In this document: positions 34,975-45,246 of the stretch, piece after piece
Numbering within the stretch: the first letter of the stretch is position 1
Layout of the letters: the number at the start of each line of letters is the position of its first letter
Source: Tanytarsus gracilentus
Taxonomy: Eukaryota; Arthropoda; Insecta; Diptera; Chironomidae
Direction of reading: 5' to 3'
Length of the DNA stretch: 64,000 bases
Assembly (NCBI GenBank): GCA_038502055.1
Contig: JAXRKN010000042.1
Location: forward strand, 4,510,001 to 4,574,000
The notes under the pieces: generated by a model
What the model was told of the DNA's origin: nothing
Database searches by the model: none
What the model saw: only the letters and a program-made list of their open reading frames with translations
Position numbers and translations under genes: made by a program

Positions 34975-35300
34975 TACTTGGCGTAATTTTAAACTACCTG
35001 CTAGGCTACGGATACGTCCCTTTACCCAGATTCGTGTAAAACCGTTCGAGTTTGGACACACACAAACAACGTACTGCCGACATCCTTATCATTATCCGAG
35101 CTACTAGGTAACCTAAGCAAGTCAACCTAGCAAGTCAGAGCAGTGACGGACTGGTAGCAACGCACTGCGATTAACAGCCGCAAAACTGCTTCAAATAAAA
35201 CAGCCATCCCGTGCCAAAGGAGATGTGTGTACGATGCGCAAGCCACTAAGAGTCTAAGCTTGCGACCTTGCCGTGCATAATAATAATAATAAAAATTTCA
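34975..35300 (+). repeat. Probable SINE or RNA-derived element with TAA tail
   Basis: A sharply bounded, unusually GC-rich block in an AT desert, ending in CATAATAATAATAATAAAAA, a simple tail typical of LINE-mobilised elements. CCGTTCGAGTTTGG at about 35041-35054 resembles a pol III B box and CTTGGCGTAATTTT at about 34978 a weak A box. No open frame. No clear target-site duplication found, and the family is not recognised. Confidence 0.45.
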
Positions 35301-35423
35301 ACTTCAAGGATTAAACAGGAGAAGGGTCATTTAAAATTAGGAGTGAAAGGTGTGAACAATTATTCTTTCATTAACAGCAGCATTTTGATACATTAAATAA
35401 CCATGTGTATGTTTTATCTTTAA

Positions 35424-35603
35424 AAAATGTTGCAGCGCTGGGCTTTAAAAGCTTTTTTCGCATTCTTTCCATAATTCTAATCCTTACATATCAAATCTAT
35501 TTGTCAAAAAATGGTTTAAATTTTTCATTCCAGCACATAACATACGATACGATTAATAAATGTTATATGTCGACTTTGTCATCGTGAGACGCTGCAACAT
35601 TTT
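35424..35603. mobile_element. Candidate 180-bp MITE
   Basis: AAAATGTTGCAGCG at 35424-35437 is repeated inverted at 35590-35603. ATCTTTAAAA before and ATCTTAAAA after hint at a target-site duplication. Interior AT-rich and non-coding. Confidence 0.5.
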
Positions 35604-36322
35604 CGTAATCTTAAAAACGATAGAAATTGAACAAAATTGTACCATACATTAATTCTTTGCTTGTTCTGAGTGAAAATTTAAAGCGTGGAAGAAAGGAAAA
35701 TTAAATTGCATGCATTTTCACTCAAGTCATCCTAAAAGAATTGTTCACATCGATATTTTGGTTTCTTCTGTCAATTTACAAAGGTTTTTATTATTATTAT
35801 TATCATATCATTCATATTATTTTAAGATTTTATCGTTAATGCGAAGGAAAAAACAAAAATGAAAAATATTTTTAATGTTTCTAAAAAGTAAGTTTGGAAA
35901 TTTTCCCCGGCAATTTCCATTCCTTATAAAATTGTTTCATATCGAAATTAAACAATTAAAATGATAAAAATATTTTCGCTTAACGAACAGCATTTAAAAG
36001 TATTTTTTTTTGTTTAATCAAAAGAGAAACTGCTAACGCGTTTTTGTCGCGATGGCGACAATTTTTCATGTTTCCTTTTTTAAAATAAATCTTTCTTTAA
36101 AAATAAATTTTTCATCTCAATTTTTGACTAAGCTTATTTTTTTGATCTTTTTCCTTACACGACAAGTTGGAAAATGAAATTGTTTGTGAAATTTTTAATT
36201 AACTAGAATTGAACTACTCTCACTGCATGTTGTGTGTCCCCTTGTGAGCGTCAAACTCGAAACGATCAATGTAGAAGAATATGATGGGACTAGATATTAA
36301 GCTGGACTAGAGGTGATTACAT
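35604..36322 (-). other. Probable orb2 3' untranslated region
   Basis: Directly follows the orb2 stop codon on the minus strand. No downstream exon seen; several AATAAA-like signals are possible, and none can be chosen from sequence alone. Confidence 0.35.
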
Positions 36323-39300
36323 TTAACACCAGCGAAATGGAACTGCACGAGGTCGGTCAGCTCCCTCTTTCACCAATGGCTTGTGGTATTCACGGCCAGG
36401 ACGTGAATGAATTGTTGCCCAACAGTGCTCACAATAGTACTGTGAATGAGAAGGAATTTGAAGTCAATTGCCCTAATAAAAATTAATATCTAACAAACCT
36501 GCAAGCATGTGACATTAGCACAGAAGAACGGAGCGAACTTGCCACTGCAACGTTGTCCTTGACATTCGTCACACATTTGATCATCGAGAACGTATGGCTT
36601 CACCTCAACGCGTTTATCAATGTCATTGTGTTGCAATTGAACAAAACGAGCGGAAATAGCAGCTATATAGCTCTGCTGATTTGAAAATGCCACACGACCA
36701 GCGCCCTGTAGTTTTTTGTATTCGAGAAAACAAAAATAGAAGAGAAGAGAAAGAGATAAGTAAAAACAATTCGCGCATGAATAAAAGAATTTTAACATCA
36801 TTCGAAGACATTTTAGCCCTTTGAAGCCGTTAATTTAAATTATTTTACCTTAGGATATTTCAATTCGGGATCAGTATCAATTCCTGCATAGCAAACGCCG
36901 CCATATAAACGATCCATTATCATTGCGAGTTCAACTGTGAAAAAATAATAAAATTGTCACATACTGGAGTTTAATGTTCGCTTTTTTAGTTTAAACTTAC
37001 GTGCTTTCAAAGGCCGTGGGACACCGCCGACAAACACAGTTTTTCGTGGATCCAATGGCATCGATCCATTCAAGACGAAATCAGCATCAGAGAGGCGCCA
37101 TGGGCGAATCTGAACGGGCTTGTTCTTGATAGTTGGGGATGAAACACAGATGTATAACTTATCCTCTTCCACAATGCAGTTTTCAATCAATGTCTGAACT
37201 GAACTCTCATCCTTTAAAAATAATGTTAAGAGGTTGAAATAATTTTCAGGCATGCAAAATTTTGGAGCTAAGAATGAGCTACACGAGAAAGGAGGAGTCT
37301 TAAAAAAATTGTTAAAAAGAAGAACATGAAAAATTCTTGGCAAGTCAATTTCAAAAGAAAGTTTTGATAGAGAAAAATAAATTACGGAATGTTTGAGAAG
37401 GAGATAGAAAAGTTCGTATTTTGATTATGTAATTAATTTCAGAAAGTTTCGTATTTCCAAGAAAACAGATAAAAACTATAAAGTGAACTTTAGCATGCAA
37501 TACAACCCCGTCTCCGACAGTTTCTATCCTTTTCTCTCTTTCGCTCTTAATTAATTTAATTAATTCAATAAAATTTATTAACTCTACGACTTTATGGTTT
37601 CTTCGGATCTGCTCTCTGTGTCTCATTTGGTTTTCTCCCATCATAATCGACGGAAATTACAAGCATGAGAAAATTTTCTACTAGAGAGAAGAAGATAAAC
37701 TTAGGGGTAACAGGTGATGCATGCAAGCGACGTTTTCAATCAATTTTTATTCGCCGGTTTTCCCCATCAGCAAGATGATGTGAAAATTATTGCCAATTTA
37801 AAACAAACTTTATCCCTCTTTTTAACACTTCCCATGTGAGGTTTTTCATTAGCTCAGGTGTATGTCTAGCGAAAATAATGAGCTTCACACTCACCTGAAA
37901 CAGCAAGAATGCATAGCCTTTTGGTGGGAAATACGACTTTGACTCAGCTTTATGAGGCCAATCAACAACTAGCGGTCCATAACGACGGAAGGATGATGTA
38001 ATTTCATCTGAAAAAATAAATGGAGGAAGATTGTTAACGTATTCGATTTCCATTAAATGCGTTTTTCTTATCCCTCGACAGCTGACCCACAATTTTATGT
38101 CAATTCTTTTTTTCTCCCACTTGCCAATTTGTATCCCTTTTCATACTTGATTGATTTGTGTTCGGCATTAAATTTATTTTTCTCTTATTCGATTCTCTCT
38201 CATTCACTCGACCCACCTAATGATATCAGCCTTTTAAGCTCACAAAGTCACAATTGATGCGTGCATGTGAGACTTGATTATAAACATTACCAAAGATTAA
38301 CGCATGGAGAGATTTTCTTTCGTATAATGGAAATTGTCATAAATACTCACATTAGCTGATTGCCGGCATATAAAATTTGAGGAAATCTCGCGGAAGCTAA
38401 TTAGCGTCTGCTTTTGAAGTTTTACCATGCACTCAGAAATGCTCGAGGATAGAGAAGAAATTAAAAGTCGCATTTAAAATTTGCAGAAGTAATTAGCGAG
38501 TTCTCGTTTTCATCTACATGACAGCTTGAAGCTTCTTTTGCTTTTTCATTTAAACTCAATGTTGTCGTTAAGAGTATGCCGGCATGAAAATGAGTCCATC
38601 GAGGACGTTAATGGTATAAAGTCAGTGTGGAGCTGTTAATAACTTGAAGACTTTGCAGCTCACGCCAAAATGTGCAAAATATTTAAATTTTATGACACAA
38701 AAGTCGAAAAATGCGAAAAAAATTGCTCGTTGAGGAAATTTTATGTCTTATTCAATTCTTCATCTTATCCGATATTGAAGTATGTTTTGACGCTGTGCTG
38801 ATGGAATCTTTTAAAGAGATCCAATAAACATGAACAATGTTGCGAAATTAATATAATATGAAGCAATTCTTGTAACAAGAAATGGTACCACATGAAAAGC
38901 CTTAAATTATAGTCGAAAACATTTGCTGTATATGATGAGTTTCGGAAAGGGGTTTTTAAAAAAATGTTTTAATGCACGTCATCATCAATTTCAAAGAGAT
39001 TGAACTGGATCTTGTAAATTTCATTTTCACAACTCTACATTTGAAAAGATTAAGGTGAGGATTAAAGATGTAATAATTTGAATAAGTTCTAAAAATCGTT
39101 GGAAATGTTTTTGAAAAAAGTTTGCGCGTCGCGTTTGGCGGGAAAGTAAAACGGTCCGTAAAGTGAAACGTCATTTCACAATTCGCCCCCAATCGATCAC
39201 GAGGATCAATTTTAATTCGGAAATTCAGCAAAAACACCGTTTTAAAGCACCATCAAGGCATATTTGAGCAAACTGAGAGGTAAGAATTGTAGGAAAGATG

Positions 39301-42300
39301 GAATATTGACGGAATATTTAATTTTTAGAGAAATAAAAAAACACGTGAAAAATGGACTCTTCAAAAGTGAGTGAAAATAATATTTTTCGGGAAATGAAAG
39401 ATTAAAAAGCTTAATGATTTTACAGAAGCGCAATCGTGATCCAGATCAGCCTGATATTTATAGATTCTTCAAGCCGATTCAGGAAGAGTATAAGAGCGGC
39501 AATATTTTCATAACCTCAATTTAAAAAATGTGATTTTGATTTTTCTTTCATTGCAGAAAATATTTTCAATTTTGGTCAAACTGCACCGCCAAAACTCAAG
39601 CGACCAAAGAAGGATGATGAGAAACCTGTCGACGACGATGATGATGGACATAAGGCGATGGTAAATTTGAGCAACAAAGTTTCCGGAGATGGGCCAATTT
39701 ACTCGCATGAGCATACGGCACAAGGAATCTGCTTGTTTGAGGGATGTCGCACACAAACGATCCAAAAGAAGGGATTCTGCTAACCGCATTGGAACGACGT
39801 CATCAAGCAGAGAACAAAAATTGCAAAAGAACTCTCGATCAAATGTCCGGAGACACGTGAAGATTGTCCTCGCATTTTTGGATACGCTCAACAAAAATGC
39901 AAGCATCACGAATATGCAAAGATTGGTTGAATAAGCACTTGTCGGAATATCGTGAGGTTATTAAATCGACTTCATCAGTGGACAACATCTTGACAACTCC
40001 TCTGATGAAGGTTATTGGTGCAAAAAAAAGCTGCAAGACTTGAGCAGATGGCCATCTCTCGATGTGTGCTCAATGTGAGCAAGGCTATCCGATCAAAAAT
40101 ATTGAATGCATGTGAGTAATGATTATTTTGTATTATTGCAGTTAGTAATTTTTTTTAGCTGGCGGCGGTGATCTCAACGATGCAAGTTACCGGCATTTAA
40201 ACACCGAGTTCATCTTATCCGATATTGAAGTATGTTTTGACGCTGTGCTGATGGAATTCTTGTAACAAGAAATGGTACCACATGAAAAGCCTTAAATTAT
40301 AGTCGAAAACATTTGCTGTATATGATGAGTTTCGGAAAGGGGTTTTTGAAAAAATGTTTTAATGCACGTCATCATCAATTTCAAAGAGATTGAACTGGAT
40401 CTTGTAAATTTCATTTTCACAACTCTACATTTGAAAAGATTAAGGTGAGGATTAAAGATGTAATAATTTGAATAAGTTCTAAAAATCGTTGGAAATGTTT
40501 TTGAAAAAAGTTTGCGCGTCGCGTTTGGCGGGAAAGTAAAACGGTCCGTAAAGTGAAACGTCATTTCACAATTCGCCCCCAATCGATCACGAGGATCAAT
40601 TTTAATTCGGAAATTCAGCAAAAACACCGTTTTAAAGCACCATCAAGGCATATTTGAGGAAACTGAGAGGTAAGAATTGTAGGAAAGATGGAATATTGAC
40701 ATTTTCTATGATTTTTTCAGATTAAATAGAACACGTGAAAAATGGACGCCTCAAAAGTGAGTGAAAAATTATTTTAATGGGAAATGGAGATTAAATAAGC
40801 TTAATAATTTTACAGAAGCGCAATCGTGATACAGATCAGCCCAAAATTAAAAGTTTCTTCAAGCCGAGGCCGATTCAGGAAGAGTATGACAGCGGTAAGA
40901 TTTTCATAACCTCAATTTAAAAAATGTGATTTTTAGTTTTCTTTCATTGCAGAAAATATTTTCAATTTTGGTCAAACTGCACCGCCAAAACTCAAGAGAC
41001 CAAAGAAGGATGTTGAGAAACCTGTCGACAATCGTGATCCAGATCAGCCCAAAATTAAAAGTTTCTTCAAGCCGAGGCCGATTCAGGAAGAGTATGACAG
41101 CGGTAAGATTTTCATAACCTCATTTTAAAAAATGTGATTTTGATTTTTCTTTCATTGCAGAAAATATTTTCAATTTTGGTCAAACTGCACCGCCAAAACT
41201 CAAGCGACCAAAGAAGGAAGATGACAAGCCAATCGTAATCTTGAGCGACGATGATGATGACAAGCCAATTTACTCGCATGAGCACACGGTCCAAGGAATC
41301 TGCTCGTTTGGGGGATGTCGCACAAAAACCATCCAAAAGAAGGGATTCTGCCAGCTGCATTGGAACGACGTCATCAAAATGAGAACAAAAATTGCAAAGG
41401 AACTCTCAATCAAATGCCCGGAGTCACGTGAAGATTGTCCTCGCATTCTCGGATACGCTCAGCAAAAATGCAAGCATCACGAATATGCAAAGATTGGAAC
41501 TAAGCAGGAAAATGACGATTTTGAGAAAGAGATGCAAGAAGTCGAGGCGGCAATCGAAATGTTTATCAAGCCAATAGCATCAAAGGGTATCGACTTCTAT
41601 ATTGGTGTGACTTATAGTGTGGACCTTCGATTAAATAAGCACTTGTCGGAGTACCGTGAAGTTATCAAAGCGACGTCATCAGTAGAAAACATCTTGACAA
41701 CTCCTCTGATGAAGGTTATCGGTGCAAAAAAAGCTGCAAGAATTGAACAGATGGCCATCTCTCGATGTGTGCTCAATGTGAACAAGGCTATCCGTTCAAA
41801 AATATTGAATGAATGTGAGTATAGAAATTTGATGTGACAAATTTCAGTTAGTTTCAATAAATAATTTATTTTTTAGCCGGCGGCGGTGATCTCAACGAGG
41901 CAAATTATCGGCATCCAAACACCGAGTACACTTTGTACGTGCGCTACGATAAAACCGGATTAACAAATTTCAGCGGAACTTGTCGATTTCAAGATGGAAA
42001 TCTCAGTAGCGAGCAGCTTGAAAAAGTTTTCATTGGGATCTTTAATATGCGCAAATTGGGAGAATTAATCGAAGCTGGCAACGGTGAGAACAATTTTTTT
42101 TACCAAATTAAATCAACTTTTTTTAATATTCTTTTTAAGACATTGTTTTTGGCGTTACGAGTCACAACAATCTCTACCATCGAATGTGTGCTTACAACAG
42201 CTCCCCTCACTATCAAAAAGTTCAATCGCGCTCAATACAAGATCAAGTTCTCGTCGCCACCGGACAAAAGTACAAAATTTCAGACGACGAAACAGTTACG

Positions 42301-45246
42301 CTCAACATGAACGACATTCGCAAGATGGAAATTGTCGCAATCACTCAGTTGAAATTTGGTCACTTTTCCAAGTACACAGAGAACGTGATGAATGTCGAGG
42401 GAGGAGGAGAAAATTTTAAAAACGGCAAAGAAATTTTGTACTATCGCATCGGCAAGAAAAGTGACAAAGCGGCAGGCAGAGCGGTGAGTGCAAAGGATAC
42501 AAAGGTGGATTACTTCAAAGGCGAGATTCCAAAGTCGAAGAATGGATTGATTGACTGGTCAACTTTAGTGCCTTCGTGGAAAATTGTGCTTGAATGCGGA
42601 TCAAAAATGAAGAGGAAAAAAGTTACTGGTAAGGAAAGTTAATTTTTTTAACATAAAAGTTCCCTCAATTTAAATTTTAAAATTTAGATTTCGTTTGTGT
42701 GTGCGGAAAAATGTTTGCCCAAGAAAAAGGTCTCGTTCGCCACAAATTGATTTGTGAAGCTGCAGGAGGAAAGAAAACCCAAGTTGCGTGTCCGGAATGT
42801 GGAAAATTGGTTTCTGAGCGACATCTTAAAGATCACAAGAAAATTGTCCACGGCAACAAAAATCCATCGCGAGGATCCAAAGCATTGGCAAAGAGAGGCA
42901 CATACATCAAAAAGGAACAAGAAGACGATGAAATCAAGGAGCAAGAGGAAGTCGATGTTACCGACGATGAGGAGTACAAGATCAAGGACATGATGCAATA
43001 AGCAATGAAAAAATAGGCCCGGTGAGTAATTTTTACAGTTTTCTACGTTTTTTTCTCTTTTCTTTTTTTTGCAGGTTTTTGCGCTAGTCAATTTTTCTTC
43101 ATCGGCTGTGAAATCAATGGAATATTTAGTTTTAAGTATTGAATTGTGAAAGGTAGTGGAATCTAAGAAATTAATTGTGAACGGTAGTGGAATGAATATT
43201 TGAATATCAATTGTGAACGGAAGGAGATTATTTTAGACTTAAGTAATGAATTGTAAGATACTTGATTTTGGACAAGATTTGAGGTTTTTATTGCTGGATG
43301 TCTGAAAACTTTTCCTTACTAAATGAAATTTTTCAAAACCCACACGTGGGTTTTGCCGTGTAATTCCCACTTGTAACAGATCAGTATGGGAAATGTAACA
43401 CGGCGTTGTCCTTTGAAATAGCCTTCGAGAAGTCTAAAGGGATTAGCCTTATGGAAAATAGTTCTGAAATATGTTACATTAGTCCCACTGTGTTTCATTT
43501 TCCACCATGTTTGACTTTCCTCACATATCGTTTCATTGTCTATTATGTTCCATTTTCCATTGTGTTCGATTTTCCACTGTGTTCCATTTTGCCACTGTGT
43601 TCCATTTTCCACAATGTTCCATTTTCCAGTGTGTACTCCATTTTCGGCCACTGATGTGTCATTCTTCCATTATGGTCCATGTCAATCGATGTTCCATTTT
43701 CCACTGTGTTTCGAGTTTCCATTATGTTTCATTTTCACCATGTTCAATTTTCCACTATGTTTCATTTGCCACTATGGTCCATTAGTTCCACTCCTGTTCG
43801 GCCATTTTCGACATTGTTCCATTTTCAGATACATGTCAATCGATTTCTGGTGAAATGACGAGTTCAACGAGGTACCCATGAAGGTATAGTTCTAAAAAAT
43901 GGACATTAGTGGCACTCCTGGCCGGCCATGATGGACACTGGTGGCACTCTTGGATGGCCATGATAGACATTCCTCAAAAATCATCAATGCCATTCGATTC
44001 CTGATACAAATTACGAGTTCAAAGACATCCATGAAGCCATATAACAGGAAATTTGTGTGAAAAATGGACATTTAGTGGCTCTCCATGGCACGTCCATGAT
44101 GGTCACTGACCCTCATAATTCCTAAAATGGCCGAATCTAAATTCCTAGATGCAATGACGATTTCAACGACATACATGAAGTCTCTAGCTATCTGAAAAAT
44201 GGAGATCTCGATGGAACTCCAGACCGGACATGATGGACAGTCCTCAAATATGCGCATATAAATGCTAATCGACTTCGTGGGTCCAATTAAAAGATTTAGA
44301 AACCGTAAAATATTGGTAAACATCTCTAAAGCATTTTCAAAGATTAGAGAAATAATTAATTGATGTTGCACAAAGTAGAGCATTTGGGATTCATAAAATT
44401 AAAATTTTCAGTTTTGAGTTGTTTTAAGTCCATGATTTTGACGCTGTTAATGGATCAATCTGTTTGGAATTGAGAGATGAAGTGGAAGAGCAACCGATCA
44501 AGTATAAAAAATCAACCCTTTAAAAATTGAATTTTTCCAATCTGATCTTTTGGAAAATATTTGTTGGTCACTGTGGAGTAAGAAAATATTTTAATTAATT
44601 AAAATGACTTCGTGGAGAATATTTGAGGTTTAAGAATTGGAATATTTGAACATCAATTGTGAACGGAAGCAGAATATTTTAGACTTAAGTAATGAATTGT
44701 AAGATACTTGATTTTGGACAAGATTTGAGGTTTTTATTGCACTAGGATGTCCAAAAACTGGTTCTTGACGAAATCCAAAATTAATATTTAGCGGAGTCTC
44801 AAATATTCGAAGTTTAATTTTTTTGTAAATTTCCCCCACTGAATCTGCACTGGATGTTTCCGTAAAATCTCTAATTTTAGCACTGAATCGTAATAATATG
44901 TTTTTTAAAGTGGGTTATCCCTGTGGTTCTATATTTTTTAATAATTAAATTGTTCTGTAGCAAAAAAAAATTCCACTGGATCTTATTTTTTTTGGAAATT
45001 TTTCCTGCTGGATCTTTTTTTTTGCTACAGTTTATTAAATGAGCTGAAAGGTAAATAGATAAAAACCTTCATCAATGTCAGGAGGAAGTCCACCGACAAA
45101 TACTTTGCGCGAAAAGCGTTCACCGTTGTCAGATCCTTGTGAGTGAGGAGATGAGCGAGCAGGAGATCCAATAGTCTGTAAATTGTTTCCATCGAGAAAA
45201 TTTCCTCCACTTTCGTCAGCATCGTCGCATTGATAGAACGGCTTGC
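36323..45246 (-). CDS. orb2: Orb2/CPEB2-4 type mRNA-binding protein, 3' half
   Basis: Six coding exons on the minus strand: 45246-45067, 38007-37895, 37211-37001, 36934-36849, 36705-36499 and 36439-36323, all phase-compatible, encoding the last 303 residues. RRM1 starts SRKVFVGGLPPDIDE and contains PLVVDWPHKAESKSYF and KGYAFLLFQ. RRM2 has DPRKTVFVGGVPRPLKA and GAGRVAFSNQQSYIAAIS. The Zn-binding C-terminus has CDECQGQRC, FFCANVTC, YYCEHCW and H residues, and ends RPRAVPFRWC. CPEB proteins bind U-rich 3' UTR elements and control poly(A) length and translation; fly Orb2 acts in memory and spermatogenesis. Every family landmark is intact. The N-terminal (Q-rich) part is not seen and should lie upstream, beyond 45247. 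The donor after exon 45246-45067 is weak (GTTTTT). The next intron, 7.06 kb, holds another gene on the opposite strand. Confidence 0.93.
38166..38755 (+). repeat. Segmental duplication partner of 26005-26638
   Basis: Lies within the large orb2 intron and ends within a few bases of the start of the tandem unit that carries the nested gene. Shorter than its partner by several small deletions. Confidence 0.85.
39134..39145. promoter_or_regulatory. E2F-type site upstream of the pseudogene
   Basis: TTTGGCGGGAAA, a perfect E2F/DP consensus, preceded by TTTGCGCG. Identical to the site upstream of the intact copy. Confidence 0.6.
39352..40208 (+). pseudogene. Broken tandem paralogue of the nested PIP/GIY-YIG-like gene
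   Basis: Starts MDSSK and follows the exon order of the intact gene downstream. Defects: the donor after the first PIP-box exon is GC instead of GT (39495), a TAA replaces the CAG after GFC in the first zinc cluster (about 39781), a deletion removes the segment from KIG to the middle of the GIY-YIG-like motif (about 39925), and an extra A shifts the frame in the AKKAAR stretch (about 40025). It ends inside exon 5. It still reads QPDIYRFF, a PIP box of different sequence. Coding parts are visibly more diverged from the intact gene than the upstream region is. Confidence 0.85.
40524..40535. promoter_or_regulatory. E2F-type site of the nested gene
   Basis: TTTGGCGGGAAA, 207 bases before the ATG at 40742, with TTTGCGCGTCGCG just upstream. 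A 5' UTR intron seems to follow (GTAAGA at 40670 to TTTTTTCAG at 40720). E2F sites drive G1/S-phase replication and repair genes in animals, which fits the protein motifs. No binding evidence is available. Confidence 0.6.
40742..43001 (+). CDS. Unnamed protein with PIP boxes, SIM, GIY-YIG-like motif and zinc fingers
   Basis: Exons 40742-40756, 40816-40894, 40953-41102, 41161-41814, 41877-42083, 42140-42628 and 42688-43001; all GT-AG, open throughout, 635 residues. Visible motifs: PIP boxes QPKIKSFF at 13-20 and 63-70 (consensus QxxIxxFF); KLKRPKK nuclear-signal-like at 44-50 and 94-100; IVILSDDDDD at 106-115, a SUMO-interacting motif; C129-C134-C145-H148 and C167-C174-C185-H188 zinc-type clusters; YIGVTYSVDLRLNKH at 228-242, matching the YxG-x-T-(x5)-R-(x3)-H part of GIY-YIG nucleases, with E277 in ARIEQMAI where the metal-binding Glu is expected; a CxC...HxxxC finger at 535-554; a CPEC...H...H finger at 566-586; an acidic tail. 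No clear GIY strand is seen, so the nuclease call is tentative. It lies inside an orb2 intron on the opposite strand. No family name recognised. Confidence 0.8.
40816..41215 (+). repeat. Internal exon duplication inside the nested gene
   Basis: The block from CAATCGTGAT through the PIP-box exon, the intron and the NIFNFGQTAPPKLKRPKK coding stretch occurs twice in tandem (about 40822-41030 and 41030-41215). The middle exon is a fusion, so the frame is kept and the protein gains a second PIP box and a second basic segment. Both introns keep the ATTTTCATAACCTCA start. Confidence 0.9.
43002..43318 (+). other. Probable 3' UTR of the nested gene
   Basis: Contains a further GT-AG pair (GTGAGT at 43022, TTTTTTTTGCAG ending 43074) that could be a 3' UTR intron. 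The block 43196-43311 recurs at 44640-44752. No AATAAA is seen nearby. Confidence 0.35.
43196..43311 (+). repeat. Direct repeat, copy 1 (partner 44640-44752)
   Basis: 'aattgtgaacggaaggagat', TTAGACTTAAGTAATGAATT, 'gatacttgattttggacaag', ATTTGAGGTTTTTATTG; about 115 bases, nearly identical to 44640-44752. The 1.3 kb between the copies is repeat sequence. Confidence 0.85.
43320..44300. mobile_element. Diverged family-A/satellite composite with internal minisatellite
   Basis: Left terminus CAAAACCCACACGTGGG and TTGCCGTGTAATTCCCAC at 43333-43370, then a TTCCATTTTCC minisatellite, then two satellite units (43850-44060) and eroded family-A end module (44060-44290). Confidence 0.5.
43490..43830. 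repeat. TTCCATTTTCCACTATG minisatellite
   Basis: About 15 irregular units of TGTTCCATTTTCCACTGTG and variants, period roughly 18-24 bases. The reverse complement resembles the 'aaaatggacatt' edge of the 120-bp satellite unit, from which it may have expanded. Confidence 0.75.
44640..44752 (+). repeat. Direct repeat, copy 2 (partner 43196-43311)
   Basis: Same block as at 43196, followed by a family-D right-end scrap (CACTAGGATGTCC, 'ccaaaattaatatttagcgg'). Confidence 0.85.

Larger units (their letters stand above)
38759..40208 (+). repeat. Tandem unit containing the pseudogene copy of the nested gene
   Basis: Begins TTCATCTTATCCGATATTG, a tag that recurs at 40209, so two units lie head to tail. 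The unit holds upstream region, promoter and a broken gene. The second unit lacks about 62 bases near its start ('cttttaaagagatccaataa' and following). Confidence 0.85.

Noticed and set aside
38956..39237. 93-residue minus-strand frame, repeated at 40292-40627
   Set aside because: It runs antisense through the promoter region of the nested gene and its pseudogene; it is repeated only because the promoter is duplicated, and shows no domain.
40742..43001. Nested gene interpreted as a transposon protein
   Set aside because: It has seven well-formed introns, host-type regulatory motifs, and no terminal repeats or target-site duplication around it; the pseudogene arose by tandem duplication and not by transposition. 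A domesticated origin remains possible.
43406..43853. Frames rich in CSIFHCV/FHFPLCS repeats
   Set aside because: Products of the TTCCATTTTCC minisatellite.
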